Shown piece after piece: positions 34,608 through 46,699 of a DNA stretch of 64,000 nt. A model generated the notes under the pieces. That model was not told the DNA's origin. It made no database searches and was given only the letters and a program-made list of their open reading frames with translations. The DNA comes from Carnegiea gigantea. Taxonomy: Eukaryota; Streptophyta; Magnoliopsida; Caryophyllales; Cactaceae. Where the stretch lies: assembly GCA_029747015.1 (NCBI GenBank), contig JAKOGI010001263.1, positions 112,001 through 176,000 on the forward strand, read 5' to 3'. The translations under genes were made by a program, and so were the position numbers. Every line of letters begins with the position of its first letter. The stretch's first letter is position 1.

Positions 34608-34943
34608 GCGAGCGTGCACGCGCGTTGGGTTTGGCTAATGATAATAATAATAATAATAACAACAACAACAACAACAACAACATCATCATCTTCTCTTCTT
34701 ATCATCATCATTATTGTTATTGTTATTAATATTTGCAACAACAAAAAGTAAATTAATGATAAAATTAGAATACTAATAATAATAATAATATTAATGATAT
34801 AAATAACCAAATAGTAATTATAAATGGAACAATATATAATACATAAATTATTATTGAAATTTATAATATGAATAATATTATTAAAAATAATTTAAAAATA
34901 ATAATGTCAATATTGTTAGTAACATGAAAAAAATAATGTTAAC

Positions 34944-34992
<49 letters not shown>

Positions 34993-35609
34993 TTGATAAT
35001 AAGTTAGCCAGTTATTTGAAGGGCAACCTTGTCTTTTTTATGCATTACTTCCTAACTCTCTATCACGCGATGGCTGATAGCTTCTCAGGCAAAATCCAAC
35101 ACCAATCTGAAGAGATGGGTTGGGTAATAAAGAGGTCAAATGCAACACCGATCAGTAATTTTAGGTGGGCAGTAATTTTCAACCGCTAACTCTAAAACAA
35201 ATAAAGGGCTAAGATTTGTTCCCAACTATCAACGGCTGATGTGAAAGTTAATTATAATAGTTGAAAAAAAAAAGTAATTATCATAGAATCTTCGATGAAT
35301 ATCTGCAAGGTCTGGCGAATCACATTGCTCTAACATCACGAGTTTGGAAATCTTTGATATTTTAACACTAGGTGTTTAGTTTGCCAATCTTCAAATATTT
35401 CAATTAGCATTTTGAAGTTGTTTGGGAGTGAACAAAAGTTAGGCATAGTTATGAATATTTTTGGAAGTTTTAGAATAAAAAATTTAGGTAACAAAGTACA
35501 CTTTTTTATTATTTATAAATGGTAACCAAAGTTTGATTTTTATAAAAAGAATTTAAACATAAAAAAATGAAAAATTTAAGTAAGAAAGTATACGCTTTTT
35601 ATTATTTGT

Positions 35610-35830
35610 GAACGATTTACCAGTAACCGAGTCGAAAAACCAATTAAACGAATTTTTCGGTTCGCTACGTTTTGGGTTTTGGATGAACCGAAATTTTCGG
35701 TTAACCGAAAAATGGTTAATCAAAATTTTCAGTTCAGTTACGGTTCGAAATTTTTTTAAACCGAAAAACTGATTAATCGATTTTCGGTTAATCGAAACTC
35801 CGATTAACTGGTTTTGTACACCCCCAGTTA
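35610..35830. repeat. CGGTT/AACCG-rich dispersed repeat
   Basis: About 220 bp filled with TTCGGTTAACCGAAAA-type self-complementary units, ending GGTTTTGTACACCCCC. Such blocks are common as dispersed repeats in plant genomes. No terminal repeats or target duplication were recognised. Confidence 0.55.
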
Positions 35831-38300
35831 TTACTATGTTTCTGAAAATATATTATTGTTCTTTTTTATTTAATAATTGATGAACATTTTTTCATATTAT
35901 CAATGAACATTTATAAGGTTTGGTAATGAACATTGCTAGTTATAGCAATAAACATTCAAAGTGAATCACGCGCGTGCCTTGGGTGTTGACGATACTCACG
36001 GACGAGATCCCCACTCCCTTTGCTATCTTTGCATAATGACAAAATTAACCCCCTTAAGGCAACACTCGCGACTCTCATGTTAGTATTACGACCCCCCCCC
36101 CCCCCCCAAAATTCCCCCTTGCCGCTTTTGGCTTCCTTTCAAAGCTTCATATGTTATTTGACCTAGCAAATAGGTTGTTCAATTTGAATACAGATCAAGT
36201 TAAATTTAAATCGGATCATATTTTAGGTTAAATGATATTTGGGGTCGGTTCGGGTTGAACAAAGTGAACTTGAGTTCCGATCGACCGATTTTTGGTCCAA
36301 TATGCTTGTCTTACAAAAATATGTAACTTTGTAGAAAATTGAGGTCGGGTATGGTTCAGTTCAGGTCAATTTGAATTTCGAGGCTAGTTTCGGGTAAGCC
36401 TATTTTGAATGTCGAATCGGGTATGGGTCCGGGTCATTCAGATCGAGTCTCGGGTCTCGAGTCAGTTTTACTAGGTCTATATGTCATGATTGTATTTTTG
36501 ACTTTTCCTATTTTTTAATATTTTGTTTTCTTTGAAACTAAACTTCAATCTTCAAGTCTCTAAGTTCCTTTTATCATTTCTGCTCTTATATTTTTTATAT
36601 TATTTTTATTTTTTATCATTTCTGCTCTTATATTTTTTATATTATTTTTATTTTTTTGAACCCAATCGTCTTAAATTTTTATCTTTGATTTGTAGTTCAT
36701 ATGTTTATTTTTCTTTTCAACTTCTTTTCAGAATATAATGATTTTATTTTACTATCCATTGTTTGAAGAATGAGGCCTATAGGATACTAAAGTAAGTGAT
36801 TAAAAATAAATTTGACTTAAACCTTATATATCAAATAAGATGTCAAATTTTAATATTGAGTGGCAAAAATGTAATGTTCAAGAAAATAAAGTTAATGAGA
36901 GCAATTTTCACCTGTATATTACATTGTTGTCGTCTCCTTCCTCTTGATCTACTACCTTTTTATTTGTTAATTGCATACAAACTATAGTGCACAACTAAGA
37001 ATTAAAATCCTTTTAACAATTCATAATTTGACACTTCAATAAAATTTTCGATCTTAAATCCATACTTGCATGTCCCTCCTCCTCATTAGCATTTTATATA
37101 AGCAATGCTAGTGTCTCCAGCGACAACCAATTTCTTTAGTTTGCTAACTCAAGATAGCTGAGAACATTAGGTGGTCTACTTAGCCTAATCCTTAGTTGAT
37201 GGAACGAGTCAATTACAAATTATCAAATATTTTAGAGGCTTTCTCCACTAAAAATGCAACCTAAGAAATATATCTTCTAAGAATACTTCAACCCTTAAAC
37301 TATCCGAATCTACGTACGATATTAGTATCAGAATATCATCATATAATAAATTTTTGATGGGCATTTAACACAACTAACTTTTCAAGTTTACTTTTGTAAG
37401 ATTATTGGCATGATATTAGAGTATTAAAATAATCTATTCATGACATAATTTCATCCAATATGAATTAAATTAAAACGTACGGAGAAAAATAATTTATGAA
37501 ACTAATAGATTCCAGGTTCAATTTTAAAGAAAAATAAGTGGTAAAAAAAAAGGGAAAGTTTAACAGTACAATTGTAATTTATGAAACTCTAAAAGAAAGT
37601 GAAAGGAGGGGATGGAGAAAAGTTCTTTTAAAAAAAGGAGCAAGGGAACGTGCGTCATATTACAAGACAACAACTATTTATTGTTGCCTTCAAAGGAGGG
37701 TAATATTGCCATTAGGAACAGCAAACAGTCCTGGAAGTGGAGATGTTGCCTACGGCATCATCAGTACCCGCGTGCATTAGGTTCATACTATGTATGGGCC
37801 CAGGACCATAATACAAGGAAGTACACATCATAAAATGGTTATGTGATTTTTTAATTTTTTTTTTTAAAAAAAGGTAAAGTAGCTAGTTAAGTTGGTGATA
37901 TGATGGGCTTAAAATTTTTATACCAAGTAAATATTTTTATTAAGCATGAAGTTATCAATAATTTAAGGATAATTTTAGTAAAAGTTTGCATTAAATGAAA
38001 TACTGGCCTCAATATGAAAGTGAATTATTATTAGTCATCTCAAACTTTTGAGAGTCATTCTAATAAAAATTTGTCTCATCCTATCTCTTATAAGATATGA
38101 CCTCATCTGAAACTTTATATTAAAAAAATTTTGATAGGTTGTGTGTATTTTTTGGTAAGAGTTTTACCATGCCTTGAGTGATGCATGCATCATATGTCTA
38201 TCAGAACATTCTTAAGTTTCATTTTTGCCTCTGGCAATCAAAAACTTACAATCTAATGGAATATCTTACTTTAAGTTTATTGTCGGACTCAAGTAGCTAT
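35831..38300. other. Unassigned AT-rich intergenic DNA
   Basis: Contains a poly-C run at 36091-36107 and a GGGTC/TCGGGTT-rich dispersed repeat at about 36235-36475. It also has a 43-bp direct tandem duplication (TTATCATTTCTGCTCTTATA) at about 36570-36655. No gene is recognised. Confidence 0.5.
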
Positions 38301-38399
38301 ACATGATCTCTTTTTGTTTCTTTTTATTTAAGTCAAATTCAATTGTGTGAAAGATGGACTAGCATGAACAATACTAGATTAATTCAATTCATAATATGC

Positions 38400-39853
38400 A
38401 TGTTAAAAAGCAAGTCATGGATCAAATCATGCAATGCTAACTAAGAGGAGAGTCACGAATTAAGGCAAGATCAGGTCACTGTGAACATATAGCAAAAGGA
38501 TTCAAATTGATTATTCTAAAGGACCGTGACATAGACTTAAACTTTCTCAAAAATCAAAGTCACGTCTCCCTGACTGAAAGTTAAAGTGATTGTCAACATC
38601 AGAGTCATTGGATTCTGATCATCACCAACATCACATTGGGATGAAATAAAACTCTAACAGCCCAGTTTTAATGAGCATAATTACATAAGCCAAAATTTGC
38701 AAAACATGTAGATTTTATAAGTTAAAAATCATGAAAATGTTCTTACTTTGCAACGTTTGGAAATATAATACATTTTTCCTTTATTGACTGATCATAAATT
38801 GCACTTGTTAAACATACAATTTATTTCAAATGAGTGAATATGAGAATATATTGATTGAAAACTGTTGTTTTCATTACTCATCTCATGTCAAACTTGAGAA
38901 CCTACATTATAACAAATTTTGTTTGAATTTATATCTTCAAAGTAGCTGAAAATGTTCAAGCAAAAAATATCAAATCAAGCCTTAGCCTAAACAATCTTCA
39001 ACAGCTAATAGACTTAATGTTGCAAAATTAAGCTAAATTAGCCCAATAACAACTGGAGCAAAAGGAAATTTTTTTCTATGCTTTTGGCAAGGCTTTGTGA
39101 AGATCAAACACCCAACCATACGCTTTGTTTTGAAGATCACGAAGGCAAAGTTACTGTGTTTCATTCTAATGGCTAGTTAACATTTCTAAAAATGAAGACA
39201 AGTTAAGAGGTCTATAAATAGAAGACCTAGTTGTTAAAGAAGAGTATAGGCAAAATCAAGTGCTTTACTCATATTCTTCTAGATTTACCTTGTACTCAAC
39301 CGTTGTACTTCACTCCTATGATCCAAATGCTCTTGTAATACTTAAAGCAGGTGAATTGAGAGAATTCTTCTAGAAACAAGTAAGTGTTGATAGCCCATAA
39401 GAGACTTGGAGTAAGACTACCAATAAGGGAGATTAAGTAGATTGTAAGAATTGCAAAATGAGCTTTTGATGTGAACACCTAAAAGGAATTTAGGAAAGTC
39501 TGTTTACAAGGGACCTTGGATAGATTGTTAGTGATCAAGAGTGAGCTTTAACATGCATTGTCAACGACCCTAAGAGTGCTATTGATGTGTTATAACTCAA
39601 AAGGAGTTAATGCAAGTGTGATATTTTAATGGGGAGCCTTAGGTAGAGACATAGTTCCCTATTGGATAGAGTGCATTTAATAATAATATCATCTGTATTG
39701 TCTCCTTTGCTTTTCTATTTAGTTCACAATTTGTAAGCTTTTTAATTCCTGCCTTATTCTATTATTGGCAGAGTTAGCCGTTTTGAGTTGGAAAAAGTGT
39801 TCCTTGTCTCCTTATTCACCCACTAAAGTGACCTAATTAACTTTGGACCAACA
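38400..39853 (+). repeat. Possible solo LTR (plus orientation)
   Basis: Low-confidence call. The stretch has a good TATA box (TATAAATA, 39213-39220) with about 600 bp of non-coding transcript-like sequence after it, and it ends in TTTGGACCAACA at 39853, a typical CA end of a plant LTR. No PBS or internal region follows; the sequence passes directly into the gypsy element. The 5' end was not located (somewhere after about 38300), and no target duplication was found. Confidence 0.3.
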
Positions 39854-39861
39854 TAGCCTAT

Positions 39862-40860
39862 TGATGCAAAGTAAGCCCCTAACCCATTAAGCCAAGGTTA
39901 GGGTATCTAAAGTCTGAAGTCAAAGTTTGTGAAAAAAAGGCCTTGATTCGAACTAGAAGTAATTCAAGGTTCTAATACATAGTAGGATTTAAAATGAAGA
40001 ACAAAAAACAAATAAAAATTCTAAGATAAAGGAACTTCTTCCACCACTTAGAAGGGCTAAGCATCACTTAGTCCTCTAAATATCAAATCACCAAGGACTA
40101 AGTAAAGTTTAGACTCTAAAAACACAACCTAAAATGAGATAAAGTTTTAAGAGATTTTGTCAAAGAAATAGCAATGAGCTATGTTACATATTAGTGGTTG
40201 AAGTTTGTTTACAAGAGAGAAATTTTACCTATTTAAAGGCATATATAGACTCATGGATTATTGCCTAAGCAAATAGTTAGCCAATAGGAAAATTATATTC
40301 TTAATCAATGCACATTAGGCAATAATCTTATCCTATGACTAATAGAAAATAAGAAACAAAGATTACATAAACAATAAAAATGCTCCTACAATAAAACATA
40401 TTCAACTTTTAAAGGATAACAATACAAATAGTATCAATTTGCCTAGTCCTTTTGTATTCTAATGTGCTTGTACCTTGGCTGTGGAAAGGAAGCTTTCTTG
40501 AACCTTCTATTTAGGGAATATTCTAATAATTTCTTTAGGAGGATTTTGTCTTGCCATATCATGCTTCTCTGGGTAATTTTAGAGTTCTTGAACCTAATTT
40601 TCGGGCTACTTTCCAAGGTTGGCCTGCAAGCCTAATTTATAGCAACATAATGTCTTTGCTCAATTTCTCTCTAAATACTTGAAATTCTAAAAGCTATTCA
40701 TGATGATGGAAAGTAGACTCATGGACCTTTCTAAACATACTTAGCATGTTGTATTCAAAGTTCATTTACTAATTCAAAGCTTGGCTCAAAGTAGATCCAA
40801 GTTTCGGGATAAACTAAGGCAGCAAAGAAATTAGTCTAGACTCTTTATTATGGCTGCTAA
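39862..40860 (-). repeat. Gypsy 3' LTR (diverged)
   Basis: Aligns by landmarks with 45414-46260. The inner end is uncertain because the two copies have diverged; a PPT could not be identified. Confidence 0.6.
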
Positions 40861-40989
40861 TTGCCTTTGACCCAGTGATAACTTACTAAGGACCCTCGAA
40901 GGTCATAGAGAGGAAAGACTTCAGAGGTTGGACCCTGAAGCCCCTCAAATAGTGACAAAAAGTAGAGATACATGAGTCAGGGCTATAAC

Positions 40990-42060
40990 ATTATGTAATA
41001 AGTTAAACTTGGCCTTAATCAGGGACACGATAATAGTTTGCTGTACATCAACCTTTCCTCACTCCCTAGAAATATTTTTCTTTAAATCCTTAAGGTGTCT
41101 CTCTTTATCTTCAAAGTAGAGTGAGGTCTCCAACATTAAAAGTAGTTAACAAGCTCATACCTCTTGCTGGCAACTCAAGTTGTAAGCATTTTCTCCTCTC
41201 TTTTCCCTCTCTTTGTATGGTCCATCTCCTATGACCATAAGTTCACTTGTCCCTTTGAACAAAGTATTTCTTTCCTTAAATGCAGCCAACAAGATCATCT
41301 AGTTGAAATCCAAGGTGGTATTATGCCTATTGGCCTTGCCTTGTATTGCTCATTGACATTCTCAATTTGTGTCTGTACTTGCCTATGCACATTCTTCATT
41401 TCCTTTTGACTTCAAAGCTAACTTTAGACTCTTGATGTATAAGAATGAGATGACTGGGAGTTAAGGGATTGCGGCTAGAACAAACCTCAAAATGAGAGTG
41501 AGAAGCTAAGTGGCATTTGTGGGAGCCCAGTTATAGGCAATTCAGGATGGGCAAATTTGGCATCCTAATCCTTTTGGCTCCCACCCATTAGACCCCTTAG
41601 CAAGGAAGTAAGAATGTAGTTAATCAACTCCATTTATCCACCCATGTGTGGATGATAAGTAGTATTCACTAGTAGCTTAGTCCCCATCAACTTCTAAAGA
41701 CATGCTGAAAAATAAGATAGGAATTTAGTATCTTTATCTAAGATGAAGGACCTTTATACCATATGAAACCTCATGATTTCTTAGGAAAAAAAAAAGGTTC
41801 CCAATATAAGATGCATCATCACTTTTATTTCATGCAACCAAGCACGTCATCTTTGAGAAATAATCAAATACTGATATTATGTCAGCATACCCCTTTGAGT
41901 TTTAAGTAGCGCTATAGTGAAATCCATGCTGATATGATCTTAAGGCCTTGTAGAAACTGGCAATGGAATGTAAATGCCTTAGAACATCACCCCCCACCTT
42001 TGGCCAATAGAAGTGGCTACCTAAGCTTACTTGACAATAGGTCCCCTTAGAAGACATTTT
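40990..42060 (-). pseudogene. Gypsy integrase remnant
   Basis: Scattered minus-strand matches to a gypsy integrase: LRGPIVK, then DHISMDFTIALLKTQRG (core Asp region) and downstream pieces including DKDTKFLSYF. Many stops; reading is by eye and approximate. Confidence 0.55.
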
Positions 42061-42329
42061 GAAATACATAGTTCGTTATGCTTGAAAAGGAACCCATATT
42101 GTAATTAAAAAAGGCCACAAATAAGAGGCCCTTATATCATCTCTTTTAAGTATTCATCCTCCTTATAAAGCTCCTGGATTGAGTGAAATCCAAGAACTTT
42201 GGTTCTAGGATAGGGAGGAAGTCATATCTCTTTGAAAGTGCATCCATAACCATATCTTCTTTCTTACTTCTTTGCTTGCAGAGAAACTGAATGATTGTAA
42301 GATTTCTGCCCACTTAGTGTGTCTACTAT

Positions 42330-43660
42330 TCTGCTTATGTCACTAATTGATGAATAAAAAAGCCTCGTAATCCAAATGCAGGCTTTTGGCTTGAGATAAT
42401 GGCAGTGTTCAAGGGACCTGATGATAGCCTAATACTCCTTGTCATAAATAAAATAGTTAAGCCATAAGTCATTGAGCTTGTCACTAAAATATGCAATACG
42501 GTGCATGGACTAAGTAAGAACAACACCAAAGCGTAATCCACTTGCATCAAATTCAACCTCAAAAACATTGTCAAAGTTAGGTAATGCAAAGTAAAGAACA
42601 CTAACATAGTTTCTCTTTTATCACCTCAAAGGCCCTTTGAGTGAACTTTGACCATCCAAATATTCTATCATTGAGATAATATCTCAAAGAAGCCATGAGA
42701 GTGCTAAAGACCCTTATAAAACTTTTGTAGAATGAAGTCAAGCCTTGGAAGCTCATTATTTTTCAAATGATATAGGATTAGGCCAGGTCTTAATAGCAAT
42801 CAATATTGATTCAACCACTTAGATTTTATCCTTGAACATAACATAACCAAGAAATACTACCTTAGGAGGGAAAAGACTTCTTAAACTTAACATATAGCTT
42901 TTTCTCCCTAAGAGTGTGGAAAATTTCTTTCAAGTGCTCAACAGGATCATGCTTATTTTAGCTATACACACAGATAGCATCAAAATACATCACAATAAAA
43001 ATGTCCAATGTATGGCCTAAGGACTTCATTCATGAGCCTCACAAAGGTACCACGACATTTAAAAAACGGAAGGCATAAACAACTACTTATACAAATCATG
43101 TTTGCTTTGAAAAAAATTTTCCACTCATATCTCTTTTTCATCTGAATTTGATGATATCTACTTCTTAAATTCATCTTAGAAATGGTACATGAACTATGCA
43201 TTCCATCGAATATATCATCAAGGCATGCTATAGGATATCTTTATTTGATAGTGATCTTGTTTTTAGCTCTACTATCAACACACATATACGCTATGTACCA
43301 TCCTTGTAAGGAATAAGTAAAGCAAACATTGAATATGAACTCATGCTTGGCTTTATGTATCCCCTATCAAGTAGCTCTTGGACTTGCTTTATAATTTCTT
43401 ATTTTGGTTTGGATCACACCTATATATGAGCCTATTAGGTCAATAGACTCTTGAAAGCAAGTCAATTTGAACCGTTTAGGAGGCAAACCTAGAGGCAAGT
43501 CTTTAGGAAATACATCATCAGTGTCATATAAGAAACCTTGAGCTGAACGATGGAAGGGTCTTACTTCCTCTACCATATTTGATTCAACCAAAATTGTGGC
43601 GAATAGAGGTTCACTCTTACTAATGGCTCTCTTTGCATGTGTTTCACTCATGAAAAGGGT
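42330..43660 (-). pseudogene. Gypsy RT-RNase H remnant
   Basis: Minus-strand pieces: DVFPKDLPLGLPPKR before RT (near 43500), then MNLRSRYHQIQMKKRYEWK and FVRLMNEVLRPYIGHFY (43190-42990, RT fingers/palm), then frameshifted RNase H near 42600-42380 with YFSDKLNDLWLNYFIYDKEY. The order and motifs are those of Ty3/gypsy pol; frames are broken throughout. Confidence 0.75.
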
Positions 43661-43699
43661 GTTCTCACTTCCTCACTCCACCTTGTGTTTAGGAGGCAA

Positions 43700-45130
43700 G
43701 GACCCTGATAGGGGTACAATGTAAACTTTTAGCCTTGGTGTTTATCCTCAAAGGTATTAGTAATAACATTACGTATAGTATGCTTATCATATTGTCATGG
43801 CATTCACAATAGTATTGGCATGCATCCATAGGTATGATATCACATAGCATCCTATCATGAAATCTACCCATAGAAAAAGCAATAAGAGCTTAACGTGATA
43901 CTTTTATTTCCTTTCTTTGTTGAAGCCATTGAAGAGCATAGGACTTAGTATGAGCAAATATAGGCAGCTTGAGCTTGAGCTTGTAAACCATTTCTTTCGA
44001 AGTAATATTAGGGCAACTTGCACTATCATGGACAACATGGTTTCCCATAAATCAAGCACCTTGAATGAAATATTAATTCACGTAGTTCCTTTTCTTGAGA
44101 CTCTTAAGTGTGAATGACCATTTTGACCACAAGTTGTTCCCTTACGTGGGTTGGATAATAATATTCTCTTCCTTTAATTCTTCTTCATTATTAACTTGGA
44201 TTTGATCGATCTATTCAGTTTTCTTGATAGTCAAGGTTAAACTATTGCAGCAACCAAATAGAAAATTACTATAGCCATGACATCTAAAACATTTCTTGCG
44301 TTAAGCTTTTTAGGAATCACCTTGAGGATACACTTTCCCTTGCCTGGCATAGCTTCAACCTTAGGTGAGTGTAAGACCCTGAATAGGAGTTAGGCCGTGA
44401 AGTAGGCAAGCAGTGCTTCTTGGCCTTGAGTTGTTTTTCCACCTTAAGACTAGCTCTTGCACACATCCTCAATGCTCAAGAATGTAAGCAATTCCACTTT
44501 GTCTAAATAGAAGAGTTTAGTCCCTTATGAAAGCGAGCTATACTAAGGCCTTCCTTCTTTGGCAACACACTCTTGATTTGGAGTTGCTCAAACTCCCTTA
44601 CGTAGTAATCATCCACCTTCGTGCTCCTATGATTAAAGCAGTTTTGAGAAACAAGTCTTACTCATAGTATTGAGGTAAAAACCTCTTTAGCTTAAGCCTT
44701 TTTGAGCTTAGTCCATGACTAGATCTTAGATTTTCTAAGTCTGGACCTCAACTATTTGAGATTCTCATACCCAAGCGAAGTATACTTCTTAAACTTAAGG
44801 ATTTTGACGCTAAAGCATTTGTCATCATGGTATCTCTTGATCTCAAAGATCCTCTCAATTTCATTAAGCCATTCACGGAATAAATTTGGATTAGAGCTCC
44901 CTTCAAATTCAAGCACTCTTGTTTTGAGGCGCTTAAATTTATGTCTAGGTGGTCTTCATCTTCTTCTTCTCCTAACAACTTTAGCTTCTTTAAGAGAGGA
45001 AGCATAAGTAAAGTTTGGCTAACAACATCAATATCGGAGCCACTACTTGAAGGATTTCTACCCCTTGGACCACGAATACTCAAAGTTTCTACCCTTTGGG
45101 TGAGGTTTCTCATGTATTATTCCAATTAAA
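43700..45130 (-). pseudogene. Gypsy gag and protease remnant
   Basis: Gag near 45000-44700 reads FEGSSNPNLFREWLNEIERI and KILKFKKYTSLGYENL, the retrotrans_gag pattern. A degenerate zinc knuckle CFRCHGYSNFLFGC lies near 44250-44290. Protease-like PNITSKEMVYKLKLKLPIF (with DSAS before it) and CDIIPMDACQYY follow near 44050-43800. All frames are broken. Confidence 0.7.
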
Positions 45131-45413
45131 AGATGGGTATATTCATTTTCACTACATGAACTTGGTCAAGTTTAAGCTCTTTTAAGATGTTGTTAAATCC
45201 AAATCCTTCCTCCATTGGTAAAAGGAATGAGAATTTCAACTTTTTGAGCAGCTTTTGAGATTTTTTGTAGCTAAGGAAATGCCTTTGGGCTAAATAAGGG
45301 TTTCTTTTTAGTGAACTTTTGAAATGTGTAGAAGGAGGAAAACAAGGGATAAAACCAAGGTATAAGATCAATCTTTACCAGTAGTATATGGATCTTTATG
45401 CTCTGATACAACT

Positions 45414-46260
45414 TGATGACAAATAAGGCCCTAAACCATCAAGTTCAGGGTCAGGGGGCTTGAAATCTAAAAAATCTACCAAAAAGGGCATTGATTGCAA
45501 CTGAGCAAAGTTTAAGGCTTTAAAATTTGGTGTGATTGAGAATGAAGACCAAAAAACAAACAAAAACTCTAACATAAAAGAACTTATTCCATCATGTAAA
45601 GGGGTTAAATTCCACTTAATCCTCTAAAGATTAAATCACCAAAGGACTTTGATAAAAATTTGGAACCTAGAAAACCAATTAAATGAGATAAATCTTTAAA
45701 AAATGTTGTGCGACAAATAACAACGAGGTATATTATATATCATTTATCAAAGTCTTCTTAAAAGATATAAAATTAGTCTATGTAAAGGTTTTCAAAGAAT
45801 CACGGCTTATTCCCAAATAAGGATTCTGCCTATAGAAAAATGATATCCTTAACCAAGAGAAATTAGGCAAGAATCTTCCCCTATGACCAATAGAAAATAA
45901 ATAACAAAAATTACATAGCCAAAAGGAGTGAGACAACATTGTTTCACTTATGTAAACTTGAAAATGCTCCAACAATTAAGCGCATTCAAATTGAAAGACA
46001 ATAGTATAAATAGTACCAATTTTCTTTCTCTTCTTTTACAAGAATTCGATTGCACCTTAGATATGAAAATGGAGCTTCTTTAAACCTTTCCTTTGGCGAG
46101 CATTCCAAGGATTTCTTTGCGATTATTTTCTTATTGAATTCATGGGATATATTTTTTGGGATATTAGTTTATTTTGTCTTAAATCAGGTTGGATTTATGC
46201 AATTCGGATTTGATTGGCACTCCTACTTGAAAATGTGAAAGCTTGAAAGCTTATTATTAT
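45414..46260 (-). repeat. Gypsy 5' LTR (diverged)
   Basis: Begins TGATGACAAATAAGG next to the tRNA-Met PBS and shares the landmarks of 39862-40860. Heavy divergence between the two copies shows that the insertion is old. The outer end near 46260 is approximate. Confidence 0.65.
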
Positions 46261-46699
46261 CCTTACAATGCAAGGTAGAATATATTTACTTATTGGTAAA
46301 GTGCAAAAGCATATCCTTACTTTTTTTCATTGCTACAAAGGTACAAGTAGTCTTGTTCAACAAACAAGTCAATGTCTAAATACTCACTTGCCTCCCTACC
46401 TCGCCACCAAACAAAAAGAGAAAAAATATGCTTGCAATTTTATGCTTAATTTGATGTTTGATGCTTAAAGATTGGGGATTGGAGTCGGTACACATACAAA
46501 TCTTTGAGCTACTATGTGTCTATATTACTTTTTTCTTCACATGGGAGGATTGAATATTTTTTAAATAGTTGAATATTAGTGGATTTTACTATCAAGTTAA
46601 GGCTAATATCTTTTATTTTGCCATATAAAGAAGCAGTAGTTCAAATGTAGTGATTGGCTAGATCTTTTATTTTTCATTTAGTCTTTTTAAAGTATAGCA

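Larger units (their letters stand above)
33030..35295. mobile_element. 2.27-kb foldback (long terminal inverted repeat) element
   Basis: Left arm 33030-33809 and right arm 34548-35295 are inverted copies. The termini read TCGAAGATTCTATGGTAATTA and, on the other strand, TCGAAGATTCTATGATAATTA. A 7-bp direct repeat TGAATAT flanks the element at 33023-33029 and 35296-35302. Matching landmarks run through both arms: CACATCAGCCGTTGATA, a TTACCCAA block, AACTGGCTAACTTGTTATCAAC, an (ATT)n/(AAT)n tract, an (ACA)n/(TTG)n block and a CA/GT-GCGTGC tract. The spacer of about 740 bp has AT repeats and telomere-like CCCTAA units. I find no transposase, so it is non-autonomous. The long TIRs suggest a Mutator-like or foldback class, but the family is not identified. 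Confidence 0.85.
39862..46260 (-). mobile_element. Decayed Ty3/gypsy retrotransposon
   Basis: Minus-orientation element with related but strongly diverged ends: TGATGCAAAGTAAGCCCCTAA at 39862 and TGATGACAAATAAGGCCCTAA at 45414. Both are followed by matching landmarks such as AAATCACCAA(A)GGACT and CCTATGACYAATAGAAAATAA. A PBS-like TTGTATCAGAGCAT lies on the minus strand at 45400-45413. Order gag, protease, RT, RNase H, integrase (right to left) is that of gypsy. Every domain carries stops and frameshifts. LTR outer or inner limits (about 40860 and 46260) are approximate. Confidence 0.82.
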
